DNA of 64,000 nucleotides from Mycobacteroides abscessus ATCC 19977 (GTDB taxonomy: Bacteria; Actinomycetota; Actinomycetes; Mycobacteriales; Mycobacteriaceae), in the NCBI RefSeq assembly GCF_000069185.1, contig NC_010397.1, positions 1,860,001 through 1,924,000 of the forward strand, in the 5' to 3' direction. Positions 61,964 through 64,000 of this stretch are shown here, piece by piece. How positions within the stretch are numbered: the first letter of the stretch is position 1; every line of letters starts with the position of its first letter. The notes beneath the pieces were generated by a model. That model searched no databases, was not told the origin of the DNA, and saw nothing but the letters and a program-made list of their open reading frames with translations. The position numbers and the translations under genes are program-made.

Positions 61964-64000
61964 CGCGATCTTCTGAGCGTTCGAAGGTCCCTGGTGTCGG
62001 GCGGCTGGGGCTTGTCGATCCGCGGGCCGCGGCACTGCTCGAAGAGCTGGGCTGGACCACCGAGGCGCATGTGCCGCTGCTGTGGTCGCTATCGCGTTCC
62101 CCGGACGCCGATGCCGCGCTGCTCACGCTGATCCGGCTGCGCGAGGAGATGGGTCCCCAGTGGGCCGCGCTGGATCAGGAGTTGAGTGCCAATACCGCAC
62201 TGCGGGGTCGGCTGCTGTCGGTGATCGGCTCGTCCTTGGCGCTCGGTGATCATCTGGTGGCGCACCCCGACCGGTGGCAGCTGCTGGTCGGTGAGGTCGA
62301 ACTGGAGTCCAAAGAGACTCTGCAAGAGCGATTTTTGAAGGTTGTCGGCGCCATCGACGGACGTGCGTCGGTCTCGGAGTTCGTCGCGATCTCGGCGCTG
62401 CGAGACGCTTACCGGGACCGGCTCTTGGTGCTGGCCGCGCTCGATCTGGCGGCCACCGTCGAGAACGAACCGGTGTTGCCGTTCCCGGTGGTGGGTCAAC
62501 ACCTCGCGGATCTGGCCGACGCCGCGCTGACGGCCGCACTGGCCGTGGCAGTGTCTCTGGTGGTTCCCGAGGGGCAGGAACCACCCCGGCTCGCGGTTAT
62601 CGCGATGGGCAAATGCGGTGCGCGCGAGCTCAATTACGTCAGTGATGTCGACGTCATCTTCGTGGGGGAGCAGGCCGACTCGCTGACCACCCGTGTTGCC
62701 GGGGAGATGATGCGGGTGGGCTCGAGCACCTTCTTCGAGGTGGACGCGGCGCTGCGCCCGGAGGGTAAGGCCGGGGCGCTGGTGCGCACGCTCGACTCGC
62801 ACGTCACGTACTACCGGCGCTGGGCCAAGACCTGGGAATTTCAGGCACTGCTGAAGGCACGCCCGGCCGTCGGCGATCCGGACCTGGGCAAGGCGTATGT
62901 GGACGCGCTCATGCCGATGGTGTGGACCGCGTGTGAGCGTGAGGATTTCGTACCGGAGGTGCAGGCCATGCGCCGCCGGGTGGAGTCGTTGGTGCCCGCG
63001 GATCTACGTGAGCGCGAGATCAAACTGGGCACCGGCGGGCTGCGTGACGTCGAATTCGCGGTGCAGCTGCTGCAGCTGGTACATGGCCGGGCCGATGAGT
63101 CGCTGCACGTGGCATCGACTGTCGACGCGCTGAGCGTGCTGTCGGCTGGGGGATACATCGGTCGTGACGACGGTGCCAATCTGACGGCATCCTATGAGTT
63201 TTTGCGGCTGTTGGAACATCGCCTGCAGCTGCAACGGCTCAAGCGCACGCACACCCTGCCCGCGCCGGAGGACACCGAGGCCATGCGATGGCTGGCCCGG
63301 GCGGCGCATGTGCGTCCCGACGGACAGAACGACGCGCTCGGGGTACTGCGCGCCGAGATCAAGCGGCAGGCGTTGCGCGTGTCTCGTCTGCACGCCAAGT
63401 TGTTCTACCAACCGCTGCTGGAATCGGTCACCGAGTTCGACAAGGAAGCCCTGGGGCTGTCCAACGAGGCGGCGGTGCGCCAGCTCGCGGCTCTGGGATA
63501 TCAGCAACCGCAGCACGCCCTCAGTCACCTGGCCGCCCTGACCAAGGAGGGCGGGCGCCGGGGACGCATTCAATCCATCCTGCTGCCAACGCTTTTGGAT
63601 TGGCTGGCGGATACTCCCGATCCGGATGCCGGGCTGCTGGCCTATCGCCGGGTGAGCGAGGCGCTGGCCGACCAGACGTGGTACCTGCGCACGTTGCGTG
63701 ACGAGGGCGCGGTGGCCAAGCGGCTCATGCAGATCCTGGGCACCTCGGCGTATGTGCCCGATCTCGTCATGCGCGCACCCGAAGTGATCCAGCTGTATGC
63801 CGATGGCCCCAACGGGCCCAAACTCCTTGAGGCGGAACCTGCTTCGGTTGCCAAGGCGCTGATTGCCTCGTCGGCGCGTCATGCCGACCCGGAACGCGCG
63901 ATCGCGGCGGCGCGATCGTTACGGCGCCGGGAGTTGGCACGAGTGGCCTCGGCGGACCTGCTGGGCTTGCTGGATGTGGTGGAGGTATGTGGCGCACTCA
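61960..64000 (+). CDS. glnE: Bifunctional GlnA adenylyltransferase/deadenylase GlnE, 3'-truncated
   Basis: First 680 residues of GlnE, running off the window. GTG start overlaps the glnA2 TGA (GTGA). Adenylyltransferase motifs: [25 protein letters not shown] (nucleotidyltransferase, G-x-G-K-x-G-A-x-E-L-x-Y-x-S-D-x-D), then [17 protein letters not shown] and the repeat-like [25 protein letters not shown]. It adds or removes AMP on glutamine synthetase in response to PII and nitrogen status. The C-terminal deadenylase half is only partly contained. Confidence 0.95.
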   Translation, partial: MTRSSERSKVPGVGRLGLVDPRAAALLEELGWTTEAHVPLLWSLSRSPDADAALLTLIRLREEMGPQWAALDQELSANTALRGRLLSVIGSSLALGDHLVAHPDRWQLLVGEVELESKETLQERFLKVVGAIDGRASVSEFVAISALRDAYRDRLLVLAALDLAATVENEPVLPFPVVGQHLADLADAALTAALAVAVSLVVPEGQEPPRLAVIAMGKCGARELNYVSDVDVIFVGEQADSLTTRVAGEMMRVGSSTFFEVDAALRPEGKAGALVRTLDSHVTYYRRWAKTWEFQALLKARPAVGDPDLGKAYVDALMPMVWTACEREDFVPEVQAMRRRVESLVPADLREREIKLGTGGLRDVEFAVQLLQLVHGRADESLHVASTVDALSVLSAGGYIGRDDGANLTASYEFLRLLEHRLQLQRLKRTHTLPAPEDTEAMRWLARAAHVRPDGQNDALGVLRAEIKRQALRVSRLHAKLFYQPLLESVTEFDKEALGLSNEAAVRQLAALGYQQPQHALSHLAALTKEGGRRGRIQSILLPTLLDWLADTPDPDAGLLAYRRVSEALADQTWYLRTLRDEGAVAKRLMQILGTSAYVPDLVMRAPEVIQLYADGPNGPKLLEAEPASVAKALIASSARHADPERAIAAARSLRRRELARVASADLLGLLDVVEVCGAL

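Overview
The window is high-GC actinobacterial DNA from a mycobacterium. Evidence for this includes a mycolic-acid FAS-II operon (fabD-acpM-kasA-accD6) with its PucR-type regulator, a mycothiol-dependent formaldehyde dehydrogenase, PtpA, a Hip1/CaeA-type protease pair, GlnA2-GlnE, a WS/DGAT acyltransferase and an MspA-family porin. The porin, and gene order that follows M. tuberculosis Rv2221c-Rv2247 in reverse but with many insertions, suggest a rapid grower, perhaps of the abscessus-chelonae group. That species-level guess is from memory, not from a search.

Layout. 0-4.1 kb: a beta-oxidation-like operon (acyl-CoA dehydrogenase, SCP-x-type thiolase, acyl-CoA synthetase). 4.1-14 kb: a styrene-monooxygenase-like flavoprotein, a membrane diguanylate cyclase, a Tat lipoprotein amidohydrolase, mscR, a serine hydrolase, a DUF3145 protein, a small membrane protein, a TetR/oxidoreductase divergent pair with a three-half-site operator, and an alpha/beta hydrolase. 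14-19.5 kb: accD6, a single kas gene, acpM, fabD and mabR, all on the minus strand. 19.5-24 kb: a TetR-DoxX-DM13 lipoprotein operon and aceE, which ends in a very long hairpin terminator. 24-25.8 kb: a lipoprotein, a DUF3052-type protein, ahpE and tRNA-Val(UAC).

25.8-35 kb looks accessory. It holds a thioesterase, a CoA-transferase, an MspA-like porin with a glycine-rich insertion plus a secreted partner, an LpqN-like lipoprotein, and a four-gene minus-strand operon: a small type VII (ESX)-like protein with YxxxD, a DUF3558-like lipoprotein, a 455-aa WXG protein with a terminal YxxxD, and a DUF2235/Tle1-like lipase. That operon is the best candidate for an undescribed system.

35-43 kb returns to conserved order with a cobalt/cobamide flavour: NiCoT permease, CobD, SURF1, PtpA, a PtkA-like HAD protein, a CobC-like aminotransferase, Nif3, a zinc-ribbon protein and an RNase H/phosphatase fusion. 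43-50 kb: an HugZ-like protein, a DUF222-HNH endonuclease preceded by DnaA-box-like repeats, a six-gene MoxR-DUF58 operon in which every junction is a 4-nt stop/start overlap, and rnpB. 50-64 kb: an RNB ribonuclease, a CYTH-CHAD protein, a FadD32-like fatty acyl-AMP ligase, panB, a WS/DGAT acyltransferase, two Hip1-like proteases, glnA2 and the 5' two-thirds of glnE, which runs off the end.

Coding density is very high. The only gene-free stretch over 300 bp is 28187-28778, which carries a near-consensus promoter for the porin operon. No insertion sequence, prophage or CRISPR array was seen.
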